NCBI GenBank assembly: GCA_964034945.1
Contig: OZ035963.1
Span: forward strand, 62,583,182-62,647,181
Source of the DNA: Chrysopilus asiliformis
Lineage: Eukaryota > Arthropoda > Insecta > Diptera > Rhagionidae
Reading direction: 5' to 3'
Length of the DNA: 64,000 bases
Shown one piece after another: positions 34,412-47,331 of the stretch. Within the stretch, counting starts at the first letter, position 1, and each line of letters opens with the position of its first letter. A program made the position numbers and the translations under genes. Below the pieces are notes generated by a model. That model was not told the origin of the DNA. It did not search any database and saw only the letters and a list, made by a program, of their open reading frames with translations.

Positions 34412-37400
34412 AAGTCCTTATGTATCCTATAACATGTGTTGTGGCTCTTGTGCCCCAAAGTAACGCCCCGTTAGTAAAAATTAAATAGAAAAAAGCACAT
34501 TCTTCGAAAGCAACACAAAGAGTCATTTTTTGTGATGATTTCTACATACTTAAATTTCTACTTAAATATTGGACTTTTCTTTGCATTGCACTTACATAGA
34601 AATAGTATCCAATTTAGTATTGTAGATTATTATTTAAGATTAATTTTAATTTCACTGTTCATTGTCACTAGCAGCAAAATCTTCTGTCTGTAATCATATA
34701 TGAAAATTTTCATTTTACTTTCAATTAATTTGTATTTAAAACAAAACAATATATAAGCGAAGGTTGAAAATTTACGACTTAATTAGCTCAATTTCCAAAG
34801 GGAAAATTTCCACCGTATATTTCTTCTTCTTAAACCACCCGCCAGCCAGCCAACCGCCTGCATTCAATTTCAATTGAGGGAATTTTCTCGCCTTGAAAAA
34901 TATTTTTTTAATTCGATAACAATCGAAACATGACTATGAAACGAAATTAGGTAAAACGCCACACATAATAAAATACGAAAATGGGGGGAAAAAAGGTTAA
35001 AACGAATTTCACGCTACATTTGCGCAAAAAGCTCATCCTAACATCGCTTCCATGCCGGCAATATTCTCTCACCATCAGCGAAATTTCCTAATTAAAATGA
35101 ATTTATTCATGATCTTGGCTACCGTACACTCAAAACCTCAACTCCAACTTCAACTCCAACTCCCCAACGCCATTAACCCTCGCCACGGCATGCGAAGCGG
35201 GCAATTTGAATAGAAATTAGTAATAAAATTGCGTCAAATTAGTCATCGCGCCACACGCTTGCGCCAGACCATCTGATCCCATCCAATTCGGCTATTGATG
35301 GGCGACGCGACGGTGGATGCCAGCTGGTTTACCATCGCCAAACATGATCTGTTCATCGGTCGCATCTCTGCAACATTTTGATCAACATCTTGATCACCTT
35401 CTTCAGGTGTAACGGACCGCCGCTAATACATGCTAACGCTGGGGCGACTGATCTGGGCTACATACCTGGTCGATCGTCATTACATACGAGACTAGTATTT
35501 AAGTATGACATAAAATTGTTCCAATGCTGACAGATGAAGGTCAACCGGTTTCCAGATCACTCTTCCTTTTGATCAAATGCGATGAATGTCCAAGACCTAA
35601 GATCGGTTACGTTGTTTGTCTTTATCTTTGGGTGATCGTCGAAATCGAAGAAGTGGTTGCGTGAAATGTGTCAGTGCCCTTATGTCAATCAGACTACTTT
35701 CGGTTTTTACGCTGATTCCCACCAAACTGGATGTGGTTTTCGGTTGGGGATTCAAAGAGTCCCGGGCGAGAACGGACCCGGACATTATCCAGACACAACA
35801 TCTTTTCGAATGCGATTAAAATTCGCAGGGATTTTGTGTAAAAACTTGTTATCATATCCGGGTACTTTTGTGGTTAAATATTGATGGTAGCCAATTTTAT
35901 GCTGTGGTTTGTAGATTTTAATTGATTACTATAGGAAAATGTTCTTTTGTCAAACTAAAAATGTTTTTGAAATGTTCCCTAATTTCCAAATTGGCCACTT
36001 TAGATTTTTTTGTTTGCTAATTTATGTAAAAATCACAACTTTTTCTTGAATTATTGTAGTTTTTTTAATTAAATTGGTTAAATAATTTGAATATCATTAA
36101 ATCAACCAGAAATGCCTACAAAGAACTTGATAAAACAGTCAAATTTTTTTTCTATAAAGAAACGTCATTTTTTACTTTCTTTGTAGGCAACTTCCGGGCC
36201 CACCTGGCTCTGGACCTTGTGCAGTTGCACTTAAGTAACATCTTTACCCAAAGAGAAAAAATTTGTTAAACTAACAAAGGAAAATTTATTCCTGGGTAAA
36301 TGGAAAAATTGGTCATATGAATAAAATCATTGTTGAATTAACAAAATTTTTGTTAAAATCACAAAAAAAATTGTCAATTGGGTGGAGAGGGAGGGGGGAG
36401 GGCTAGCGGTCGTGTGAGGGTAGAGTTATTAAACTGACACTCAATAAATTGAAGGAAAAAATGTGACGTGTGAGGTTCGAAACGGTTAAAATGAGTGTGA
36501 TGTATTTTATGGACAGCCCCTAAGTTTAAAAACATTTTTTTTATCATTTTAAAACTCGTTTTTAAACAAATTATATTTTATTTTCAAATATTTTTAACAA
36601 AACTTGGCTCTTGCTGCAATAATAAATCATGCACCCCACATAAATCTAAACAACTTTCCCGCTTTATTTCTCATCAGATATCATCATCAATTTAAGAAAG
36701 AAGATTATTGTCTATTTTTTACAAAACACTGCGAATTTATCAATTGTCTAAATTACCCTATAAATAGTAGTCTTTCCTGCTAATTTTCCCACTCAATTTT
36801 CTTCGCTATTATTAGTAACAGAAAATTTTCAGCCAGCGATCTTTTTAAAACTGCTATTCAAAGAGACTTAATTTTTGTCCCAAGATATTTCATTGCAATG
36901 TTTTGACACAAAAGTTTATCAATTCCATGACATAACAATTTCTTCTGAATTAATTAAATCAATAATTTTTCAACATTTTGAAATTATTATGAACACAATT
37001 TCGAATGCGGTCGTTGGCGGTTAACCTATTTTCCATTGATTGGATTTTTATCACATTTTTCGTTGTTTTTCTTTTTTTAATTTTATTATTATTTTACTGA
37101 ATGAATTATTCTGTTGTTTTGATGAGGAAAAAGTTATGGAATAATATAATTTGCAATTGATGATTTTTTTTTGGAAATTATGAATTTAAAAATTTTTTTT
37201 TTCAATTTTTCTATTTAAAAAAAACTCTAAAAACATCTTCAAAATTTTATTTATCTTTCAAATCAGATCTTTTCTATGATTTAAAACATATTAAAACGGT
37301 TTCATAAATCAAAATCTTAACATTTTGACCATCACGAGTACAAATATGTACAGTTTTTATGAATTTATGAGTGGTTCCTTACTCTTCCGGTGCGCCATTA

Positions 37401-37901
37401 CATTTTTAGTGTTGTGTAAAATTTACTTTTGACTTCTTTAAGACTCTGTAAAATGATTTTCCTCACTAGTTTCCATAAAGTCTTATTTTTATGACTATTT
37501 CACTGTTTTTTTTTGGTGATCTGTAAGCACCTTCGCTTTTTATTACAGGAAGTGAAATGAATTATTGCTTATTACTAAAAATGTTTCATTTACCTTCATT
37601 ATTCATATGCTGATCTTCAATTTTTACTAAATTAGTTAACTAGTGTTTAGCCGCAATTTCCGATTTAAACATTTTTTATGTGACCACAAATTTTTAATAT
37701 TGACATTTTGTACAAAAATAATAAAGGGAGATTTCTGGTAATTACTACAACTTTTAATTTTATTTACTAGAAGTTTTGTTCCTTAAAAAAAAATAAAAAA
37801 CTGGCAAATAACTAAGGTTAAATGTTGCAAAAAGTGCATTTGAAAAAAAAATTTTTTGTTTAATAATCTTATTGCCGAAATAAAGTATATTTTGTGGAGC
37901 T
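34412..37901. other. Non-coding stretch
   Basis: No supported exon. The part at about 35030-35480 is more complex and less AT-rich than its surroundings (CATGCGAAGCGGGC, CGACGCGACGGTGG), and could be regulatory DNA or an unrecognised exon. A single arm of the 13.5 kb MITE family lies at about 36480-36522. Confidence 0.4.
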
Positions 37902-38060
37902 TACACGCAGAGAAAAAAAATAGTAAATCTAACCACTTTGTAATGGGAAATCAGGACTATCATTAAAATAGTTAATTCCAATTACAAAATAGTTAATTTC
38001 AATTGAAAAAATAGTCAATTTAACTACAAAATAGAAAATTTTACTACTAAGTAGTTTTAT
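37902..38060. mobile_element. AT-rich MITE (CGCAGAGAAAAAAAATAG type)
   Basis: Begins ACACGCAGAGAAAAAAAATAG and carries TAGTTAATTCCAATTAC and TAGTCAATTTAACTAC modules, as in the copy at 19013-19222. The right part appears to run directly into the family A repeat at 38066. Confidence 0.55.
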
Positions 38061-38065
38061 TTCAT

Positions 38066-38411
38066 ACTAGGGGCTGCGCCCCGAACCGCATCGCGGTTCA
38101 CCCCCCACCCACAGGTTGGCCTTCGGCCTCCCTGTCCACGTCGGCCTTCGGGAACATCTATGCCAAATTTCAGGCCAATCGGTTCAGTAGTTTCCCCACG
38201 AAAGAGTAACATAGCGCAAAAACCAAGTCTCGAAATCACTTTACCCCCTCCCCTTACTCCCCCCACCGCTCGCGTTACTTTTCCGTATGCCTATGTTGGA
38301 ACCAGAACTACCACAGACACCCATGCCAAATTTCAAGTCAATCGGTTCAGCCGTTTTTGCGTGAAAGAGGAACAGACAGACAGACACCAACTCATTTTTA
38401 TATATTAGTAT
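38066..38411 (+). repeat. Family A modular repeat, two modules
   Basis: Starts ACTAGGGGCTGCGCC, then AAATTTCAGGCCAATCGG, CCCCACGAAAGAGTAACATA, ACTTTACCCCCTCCCCTTAC, TATGTTGGAACCAGAACTAC and AATCGGTTCAGCCG, and ends GACAGACAGACACC then TATATTAGTATGAT. Non-coding dispersed element. The 5' part (GGTTGGCCTTCGGCC) is specific to this copy. Confidence 0.8.
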
Positions 38412-39272
38412 GATGATGATAAAAATTGTCGGTATTAAATATTTACCGATTTTGTCACACATCTCATTTGTATAGCTCTATTTATCTACTGTAATTTTAA
38501 ATATAACTCATCTCATGCGTGTTATTATTGCCACAAAAGCTACGTTCAAAAAATCTTTCTCCCCCAAGATTGATCGTGTTTAAATATTTGAACAAAAGCC
38601 AAAAAAAATAACCAAAGGAAATACTTGGCAGCATTTTCTATTTTCACAAAATAATGCATCGAATTTATCATCGTATCTCCAATCTCGTACAAATTACGAA
38701 TTTGGTGAGTTGTAAAATTGGCGGCGAAATGCAAAATCTTTGTACGTGTAATGAATGTAAACACAATAAGATGAAAACATTTTTTGCATTACAATTTTGT
38801 CCAAATAGGCGTCTTTCATTTTCTTTTATGTTACTATTGTAGAATTTTTAAACGTACGATTATTTACTTTTGAGATTGTTACTGGTTTTTCCGATAATTT
38901 GTTAAGATGGACCAAATCCGCTTGGACATATTAAAATCTTGATGGTTAGTCACACTCGAAAGATTGTAATAATTTAGAAAATAAAACATCTGCGTGGGTT
39001 TTTGCATTACAATTTTGTCCAAATAGGTTTTTGGTGTCGTCATTTTTAAAATATTTGCTGTTAAAATATTTTTAGGATTAATAGTAAAAAAAATTTATTA
39101 AAAAAATTTATTTATCGGCTCTTAAATGTTTTATTCAACTTTTTGCGCCCTTCCTGCATCGCCAGGTGTCTTTTAATATAAGCTGCTTTCCCGACCTATG
39201 TAAAACTACTGTGCAGTATTGCGGAATGTTTCAGGCAAAATGCATCTGTCTGTCAGTCTCTCCATTTTACTT
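38412..39272. other. Non-coding stretch
   Basis: AT-rich; no gene seen. GCATTACAATTTTGTCCAAATAGG occurs twice (about 38787 and 39005), an unexplained direct repeat. Confidence 0.45.
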
Positions 39273-39475
39273 ATCATACTAATATATAAAAATGAGTTGG
39301 TGTCTGTCTGTCTGTCTGTCTGTTCCTCTTTCACGCAAAAACGGCTGAACCGATTGATTTGAAATTTGGCATAAGTTTCTGTGGTAGTTCTGGTTCCAAC
39401 ATAGGCATACGGAACAGTAGCGCGAGGAGTGGGGGGAGTAAGGGGAGGGGGAGTAAAGGGTGGGGGAGTAAGATC
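39273..39475 (-). repeat. Family A repeat, one module, truncated
   Basis: Minus-strand copy. It begins with the inverse of the 3' end (ATCATACTAATATATAAA, then TGTCTGTCTGTCTG) and CAAAAACGGCTGAACCGATT, passes GTAGTTCTGGTTCCAACATA and ends in G-rich GGGGGAGTAAGGGG spacer sequence. The 5' two thirds of the full element are missing. Confidence 0.75.
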
Positions 39476-42461
39476 ACATCTGAAAATCCGGGTACCTCCC
39501 ACATATTTTTTTTGTTGAAAAAAAAAAAAGGTTTTTTGAAAATTTCTCGAAAAGTCTGGATGTTTGGGAAAAATGCATATAACCAAATTTAAAGGATATA
39601 AGATTTTCTACATTTTTTGCATTAACGGTTTTTACGTATCTCGAACGGTTCTCAACATATTTTGAGAAAATTAGGTTTCTTGAAAATTTCTCGACAACTT
39701 GACGCTTTTGAGAAAACCCGCATTTGAAAGAAATCAAAATATCCTGTATTTTTCCTTTAAGGTACGTAAACTTAACGGTTCTCGAGATATTTGAAAAAAT
39801 AATATTTTTTACATATTTTTTCCGAAACTAAATATTTTGCTGAGGAAAGTTCTGTGTTGATCACAACTGATATTTTTTAGCGATTTTGCATTCCGATTTC
39901 ACTAAAATACTGATAAAAAGCTGCTATTCCTGATTAACCACAAATAATAATAGTAATCGAACAATATTTTCTTTTATCACAGAACCAACATTGAAAATCT
40001 TCACTTATTTTCAAGTTTCCTGAAAATAAAAAAATCTTGAGACTTAATTGCATTTTGATTTCCATCATTTATTCACCTTTTCACGTTCAATCATTTTTGC
40101 ATTTACAGAAGACTCATTTTGTAGCACGATTTTACTGTTTTTTCCGCTCATACGAGATGGAAATCGTTGCAGAAATTATGTGACCGATCGATGATCATAA
40201 ATAAATAGCTAATTTAAAAGTCTGCTACCAATCAGTGTAAAATTAATGCAGTTTTTTTCCACATTAATGAGGCAGGGCTGATGAATTTACGACAACGAAC
40301 CGTGGAATGTGCAGCACTTTTCCAATCATTAAATTTAAATGTTGTAAGTTTCAGAAGCAAATATTTTTGTTGGTAATTTATCTGTCTGTGTTTTAGTTTA
40401 AAAAAAGTTACTCAGTTTTTCTTTTTATTTTGTGAATTGTAAATTTTGGCACGTTTTCTCGACACCTTAACGTGAAATTCGAGCATAACTCGAAAGTGAA
40501 TTGTTGAAATGTGCATAAAATGCATGTTACACATGCAAAGTATGTAATGTAACTCACTTGCATGTAAAAATAAATGGTATGTGAAGGCGTAAAAATTAAA
40601 CTTTTCGATTGGTTACCGTGCAATCTTATTGCATTCCGTACGTTTGGACTTACGTGAAATAACAAAAACTCAAAAACTTGAAAATTAGCGAATGGCTAGC
40701 AACATTTTACTGAAATACCTACAGTAGAAACTAATGGCGTATTCAGATATGTTTGTTCGATTGGCCTAATTGATAACACGATTTGTACGAGAAAGATTTA
40801 AGTTTTCTACAGTGACTACTTTTTAGCTGAAAATTAAAATCCACTTGTCGAAGTGGCATTTAATTTTTTGGCGCTCCCAAATAAATTAAATTTTACAGAA
40901 TTTTTACTACAGGAAAAATTCAAGCAATATTTGAATACAAAAACTGGTGATTTTTTAAACCAACACACAAATGTGGGACTGCTTGTAAAGTCAACGCTTT
41001 TTAAGGTAATTTAGTGACGCTTTCGAATAAAACTTAAGACTTCGCAAACCAGCCTCAAATATACAAAAACCACCCGTTAAGGGACTGTCAAAAGTGATTC
41101 TACTCTCTAGTCGACAGGCCTCCACTGAACTCTCGGAGAGTAGCTCGCTAGATACGAACAGCGTTTGAATTTCGCTAGTAGCTCTCGAGAACGCTAGAAG
41201 CTAGAAGCTCGATTTCGCTAGTAGCGATAGTAAAATCGCCGAAATTAACTCTCAAATGGACAACCTCCTGCGAGTAACTCTCGAGAGTTTTTGAGAGTTA
41301 CTCGCGTATTTACTCTCATGTGGACCGGCACCTTTAGAGCCTAGCCTTGGAGAATCGAAAATGCGAAGATGTTTTTTAGGGAAACACATTTTCGGAGAGC
41401 TTCAAAACCTGGAAGCTCTTCCTCTCCGTAAGTCATTGAACTTTTTAATTAGAGGAAAGCGCGAAAATTTTCCTAAATAAAAAATTCAAAAACTTCCAAA
41501 ACTTCGAAATACAACATTTTTTTAATAATTTTAGATAGAGCTCAGGGACCCTTTAAATCCGAAGCACAGCTCAGGATGGAGCACTTTTGCGTGCCTCTTA
41601 ACTTATTGTTGCAGTGGTGAGACTGGAAGGGTGAGAAACTCCACAAAAATGCTGTCTCAATTTTATAGTTACGTTATTGTGTGTCTGTTAAAATTAGGTA
41701 AAAGTGTGTCTAAAAATCACATTGCGCCGATACTAGGTTTATCAGGACCTTTCTCTATCCCTTTTCAAACTTTTTAGCAAATTTTGATATGGAATTTGGT
41801 ATTACCGTCTACACTATCCCCCTCTATGCTAATATTGTGGCGTACTTTATGGGCAGCCCCTAAATCAAACCGCAATAATGAATTGTAAAAAAAAATTAAT
41901 AAAATTTAAAAAAAAACAAGCTTTTAAAGTGTACTAAAAATAAAAAAATTATAATTTTACGTAGGGATTTGACCTCAAAAATATAAGCAAGATAAAAGCG
42001 TTATTGCGTTAAAGCTTGTTTCTTTCAACTTTTTTATCCTTTTGGGTTGCCATTTTGTTTTTTCCTGAGTAATTTTTCAAAGCATTTTCATTTAAGACCT
42101 CACACGGTGAGTAACTCGTTTTTCGATTTTGACAAAATGGCGCAAATTTTTCATTTTAATTCCTTTTGATTTTTTAAAAATAATTTTCAAATTTTTTCAA
42201 ATTTTAATTTCTTTTTTTGCTCATGTTTTTCGAAGTCCTTTCATTTCAGACCCCACACGATGGGTACTTCTTTTGTTCGATTTGGACAAAATGATGTCCG
42301 TCATCCGTAATTTTGTTTTTTTTTTCTCGTACATGCATACACACATACTATATTGTCATCGGAGTTACATATGTGCGGAAAATTTCGGATAAGTGGTTGT
42401 GGCTTAAAATTATATTACTATATTTGACCCTAAAATATGAGGCATATTTTACCATTTATAA
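39476..42461. other. Non-coding stretch
   Basis: No gene supported. The segment 39476-39830 has repeated TTCTCGA-type blocks (GAAAATTTCTCGAAAAG / GAAAATTTCTCGACAAC) like a decayed dispersed repeat. A 13-bp perfect hairpin GCGAGTAACTCTC lies at 41270-41305 inside a CTCGAGAG-rich patch (41090-41340). A single arm of the 13.5 kb MITE family lies at about 41815-41865. Confidence 0.45.
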
Positions 42462-42976
42462 TCATACTAATGTATAAAAATGAGTTGGTGTCTGTCTGTC
42501 GGTCTGTTCCTCTTTCACGCAAAAACGGCTGAACCGATTAACTTGAAATTTGACATGATTGTCTGTGGTAGTTCTGGTTCCAACATAGGCATACGGAACA
42601 GAAGCGCGAGGAGTGGGGGGAGTAAGGGGAGGGGGAGTAAGGGGAGGGTGAGTAAGGGGAGGGGGTAAAGTGATTTCGAAACTTAGTTTTTCCTCTATGT
42701 TACTCTTTCGCGGGGAAACTACTGAACCGATTGGCCTGAAATTTGGCATAGATGTTCGTCGAGGGTCAAGACCTAACATAGACCCATTAAAAAGTAGCCG
42801 GAGGGGTGGGGGGAGTAAGGGGAGGGGGTAAAGTGATATCGAAACTTAGCTCTTCTTCTATGTCACCTTTTCGCGGGGAAACTACCGAGCCGATTGGCCT
42901 GAAGTTTAGCTCCAACATAGACCATAAAAAATAATTTGAAAAAACTTAACCCGACAACGAAGGGTATGCAAACTAG
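42462..42976 (-). repeat. Family A modular repeat, three modules, minus strand
   Basis: A full-looking copy from ATCATACTAATGTATAAA (3' end inverted) to GGGTATGCAAACTAGT (5' end inverted). Three successive modules of about 130-150 bp each contain CCGATTGGCCTGAAATTT-like and GGGGAGGGGGTAAAGTGAT blocks. The first spacer is expanded (GGGGAGTAAGGGGAGGGGGA repeated), which shows how the C-rich minisatellites could arise. Confidence 0.85.
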
Positions 42977-44469
42977 TTAAAAATATTTCCTTCTCATACT
43001 CCATTTCCCCCGAAATTTGACAAATAGTAAATTCTGGCTTAGATCACATTGACTTTAAACAAACTATAAGTGAACTATAACTAATCGTATCTTATAATCA
43101 TTTGAACGCAACATAATCGCATATACTTTTACTTTATAATATCATTAGTGAAATATTGTTGAAAATATGGACTACATTACCGCCATGCTATGCTATACAT
43201 ATACGGTTTAGTTGGAAGTTATCAACTTGGAAAGGTATTCAACAAATGCTTCGTTCCGTTCCGTTCCGTGTATAAGTCGTAATCGAATCTGGACAGGTGT
43301 GTCTCATAGTCTCATAGTTGCTTCGATCCGGTAGTTGCTTATGTTTTATGACCGACTTAAGCCTGGAAAAAGGTCAAATTAAAGTCAAAATGTATTAAGA
43401 ACTTCCTACATTCCGTTCAATTGGTACTTACGGTGAGCGTTTATTGCTGTTTGATTATCGGTTTAATTACCATCACCACAATATGAAGGTAATAATAATT
43501 TCCGAATATACGAAGTAATAGAAATTTTTGCATGGCAGAAACATTCAAAACGGTATATCGTTCGATCGGGTTTTTTGGTCATTATCACTTACTGGTGATC
43601 GGACAAAATTTTCATAAAATCGAACAATAAATCATTCAGATTTAATTAATTTTCTCCCCGGAATGACAGACTCTTGAGTCGATTTTCAATTCATTGTTGG
43701 TCCGGTATTTTTGCGATTCGATTGGAAAATGAGGGGGAAAAATTAAGTTAGATCATCGGGCGATGGATTGACGTTTGATCAATTGATCGAAATTGAATTG
43801 TTGTAAAATTCTGTATTTTTGCTAGTAAGTTTTGTCGGTTTGATAATTTAGAAATTCGCGAAATGAATGGTGATGGTGACTTGCTACCCAATGTTGCGGC
43901 TTGTATGGAATGGTTTTACTGGAAATTCAATAGATACATTTTATCTATCTATTTATATCTATTGATCGATGAATGGGAGTTATATAACACCTTAAATGGT
44001 GTACAACATGTCCCGAAACCGTTTTATTAACCGTTCCGAAAGTTTAATTTCCTAACAACAGAAAAATAGTTTGTCCAATTACAAGAATTGGTTTCTAATT
44101 TCTGTCATTAAAATGAAATTTTTATGTCATCATTAAAAATATCTGCTATTTTCCATATTGGAGAAACCACCAGTACGCGGACCAAGAGAAATACTTTCCA
44201 AAGGACGTGGGGGAAGTGGTTGATTTATTAACAATCTCATTACGTTCAGATTGCATCAATTTGTGAACTTTTGTTGTAAATGCACAAAGGCTTTGTGACA
44301 AATACATTTGATCTCCAATTTCCATAAGAAAGTTAAATTCTTTTTGCGCCGCACTTAGTTTAAAAAACTTTACAAGCGGCGCACTTTTATTAATAATTTA
44401 TTCTTGATTTTCGTTCAGACAAAAATTGTCTTTTTATAAAATTTTGTTGTTTCGTCGGCGTTCCGATTC
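42977..44469. other. Non-coding stretch
   Basis: AT-rich; no gene or bounded element recognised. Confidence 0.5.
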
Positions 44470-44735
44470 GGTCAGGATTTTACATAACTCATCCATACAT
44501 CAAAATCCAATCGGACCACTCCTTTTCTCCTCCCCCATACAAACTGAACACTTTTTTCGATTTTCTCGGAAACGGTGAGTCGTATTGAAAAATTTATAAA
44601 GGTAAAATCTCTTTAGAATACGATTTTACATAACCCCTCCACACATCAAAATCCAATCGGATCACTGGTTTCCCCCCTCTCCGATACTAATGGATTTTTT
44701 TTAAAATAAACATTTTGTCAGTCATCATATAGAGT
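44470..44735 (+). repeat. Family B repeat, 3' part
   Basis: Contains two tandem-like modules, each with ATTTTACATAACxCxTCCA, CATCAAAATCCAATCGGA and CACTCC or CACTGG. It stops at CATCATATAGAGTA, where a family A copy begins. In other family B copies this point is followed by TTTGACGATTGGCCCCTGG, so family A seems to have landed here. Confidence 0.65.
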
Positions 44736-45216
44736 ACTAGCTTGCATACCCGTCGTTGCTGGGTTAAGTTTTTTCAATTTTTTTTTGATGGTCTATGTTG
44801 GAGCTAAACTTTAGGCCAATCGGCTCGGTAGTTTCTCCGCGAAAGGGTAACATAGAGGAAGAGCTTAGTTTCGAGATTACTTTACCCCCTCCCCTTACTC
44901 CCTCACCACTGGGGCTTCTTTTTAATGTGTCTATGTTGGGGCTGGACCCCCGACGAATATCTATGCCAAATTTCAGGCCAATCGGTTCAGTAGTTTCCCC
45001 GCGAAAGAGTAACATAGCGCAAAAACTAAGTTTCGAAATCATTTTACCCCCTCCCCTTACTCCTCCCACCCCTCGCGCTACTTTTCCGTATACCTATGTT
45101 GGAACCAGAACTACCACAGACACTCATGCCAAATTTCAAGTCAATCGGTTCAGCCGTTTTTGCGTGAAAGAGGAACAGACAGACAGAGAGACACCAACTC
45201 ATATCATTCACTAGCT
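44736..45216 (+). repeat. Family A modular repeat, three modules
   Basis: Most complete plus-strand copy. The 5' end is ACTAGCTTGCATACCCGTCG then TTGCTGGGTTAAG. Three modules follow, each with a TATGTTGG start, a GCCAAATTTCAGGCCAATCGG-like centre, GTAACATAG and a TTACCCCCTCCCCTTACTCC end. The 3' end is CAGCCGTTTTTGCGTGAAAG and a GACAGACAGAGAGACACC microsatellite. The short frames read through it (PIGSVVSPRK) are not genes. Confidence 0.85.
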
Positions 45217-47134
45217 ACGACCTAAAAGTTAATTACTTTTAGACTAGGGAGCACGAAGCAAAGAGAACATTTTCTAATCATTTTCGTCGTATCTATTCAA
45301 TGAGATGGAGGAATCGAATGGATAATTTTTTCCGTGTTACATCGGATCCTCTTGCTTCATCTTACAGTGGAAAAATTTTCTCTAAAAATTTGTTCTAAGA
45401 GTTTATTCTCTAAATTATTTGTTCTCTGACAGAAGCCTAGTAGTTGTTCTGATGATGGTCCATGTTAGGCTTTGGGATCGATACTTGATTGACGCTTCTT
45501 AAACAATTTTTTTCTTTGTTTCATTTGAATTAATTTGAAATACTCAAACGTGCGTCGTCAGAAATCCGTAACAAGGGAATAAAAAATTGATTACTGAAAA
45601 CTACTGACCAAGAAACCCTAAATTTCGAGAAAAAAATTTATAACTTTCAAATTTACTATAAGAAAATCAATAACCGATCATAATAACTAACGTATTTTTT
45701 GCTGTTTAAAAAATTACAATTCAAAAATATGCGGTCAAATATGGAATTCAATCTAAATATTTTGGCAAATAGAATCGATAACCTGGTTTATAATTTTTCT
45801 AAAAAAAAATCTGATAAAAGATAACAAATGGAATAACTGTTTTCGTTTGTAATAAAATTCGATTTAACCTGTTACGGCTATCGACAGTAAATTTAATTTA
45901 AAACTCCCCGCGGTGGGTGGAAAGCAATAAAACCCCAGGTGTTAGGTGAACCAGCAATTAAACCATTCAATCACACATAATCATAAATTGACCGTTTCCG
46001 TTTGATTGATACAAGTTCTCTCTTCTACTATAACTTTGATTTTTCTTCGAAATGAATTAAAAGTGGAGCAATTTTGTTTTGTACAAGAACAGAAATGGAT
46101 ACTCTGGAACTGAATGGAAAGTTACGCGAATGTTTCTGTCCATGAAATGTTGTTTCTGAAAGGACAATTATTTTTTGTAAAGAAATAATAAAACACCTGA
46201 AAACAGTTAATAATACTTTGCCATGACATTTGGAACCTTTGCAAGTTTTCAATTCAACATTCTGGGCGCAAAACCCGAAATTACGCAACCACTGGAACCT
46301 GAAGAATTTTTCACATATGCTGCGGAACAGACAGAGATTGACCATTTTCCGAAAAATGTCGAGGAAAATCACGGATTGACCATAAAATTTTAATGAATAC
46401 GTGCGCATTGTTGAAAATGTGTCTCTGTTATTATGATAAATTACGAAATGTTACAATGCCATGGGTGTATATCTGGATCTCTATACTTACTTTGTACGAA
46501 AATATCTTTGTTGCAATGAAAGATCTGTTTCTACTACTTATTCGATTTGCAAAACAAGTAAAATATGATTTTTTTTTCATATACAAAATTGTTTATAATA
46601 AAGTATGCAATGGTCGCGCCCCGCCTTCATCCGTTCAGGGTTAAAAAACCTTTTACTTAAATAATAATAGCACATTGGGCATTTATTGCTCATGTACGCC
46701 GCCCGCCCGCCACGTCACGCCATCACATCATATAATGAATAAAATATGTTTGTATTTCATATTAGATACCAAGTAATGTTGCGATTTTATAGCTGCTCTA
46801 TTTAATTTGAACAAACTATAGAAATGTTACATGACGACCGTACAATACCGAGGAACAATTTGAAGTACTCGTAAGACTCAGGGAATTTGCTCGCATTTTA
46901 AATGGCGTGACTTTCAATGTTGTTGGCTGATTTCATAGATTGACAATTCCAAGACCAATCGCGAATTTAACGAAAAATTTTAGCCACCATCATTTATGTT
47001 GCGGTTTTTGATCGAATTTTTAAGGAAATTGTTGGCTCACGATTTGAATGCACTCGACGGAAAGAAGAAAAACGAAGCATTGATTTATGGTTTTTGGTCG
47101 AGAAAGGATATTTAGCATAGGGTGTTGCCCGGTA
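45217..47134. other. Non-coding stretch with decayed hammerhead-bearing repeat at about 45430-45530
   Basis: At 45430-45530 the sequence matches the ribozyme repeat of 28.04 kb (CAGAAG...TAGTTGTTCTGATGA, ACTTGATTGACGCTTC), but the GUC site and 5' helix I strand are changed and GAAAC reads GATAC. The rest is AT-rich without a supported gene. A GC-rich patch (GCCGCCCGCCCGCCACGTCACG) sits near 46700. Confidence 0.5.
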
Positions 47135-47331
47135 ATGGAAGTTTTGAGATCACTTTACCCCCTCCCCTTACTCCCCCACCTCTTGGGCTACTTTTTAATG
47201 GGTCTATGTTGGGGCTGGACCCCCGACGAACATCTATGCCAAATTTCAGGCCAATCGGTTCAGAAGTTTTTGCGTGAAAGAGGAACAGACAGACAGACAG
47301 ACACCAACTCATTTTTATACATTAGTATGAT
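47135..47331 (+). repeat. Family A repeat, truncated copy
   Basis: Begins inside a module (GAGATCACTTTACCCCCTCC), passes GGGGCTGGACCCCCGACGAA and AAATTTCAGGCCAATCGGTT, and ends with GACAGACAGACAGACACC and ATTAGTATGATCG. The middle and last modules are fused: the CCAATCGGTTCAG core jumps straight to TTTTTGCGTGAAAG, so one module was lost by unequal exchange. Confidence 0.75.

Noticed and set aside
34162..34526. Two minus-strand frames with repeated SPLPSPL
   Set aside because: Artefact of the GGGGAGA array: a 7-bp unit gives the same 7-residue repeat in several frames.
44764..45214. Open frames reading PIGSVVSPRK on both strands, also at 38160, 42462, 48621 and 39206
   Set aside because: These are translations of family A repeats; the same words come from both orientations and are broken in different copies.
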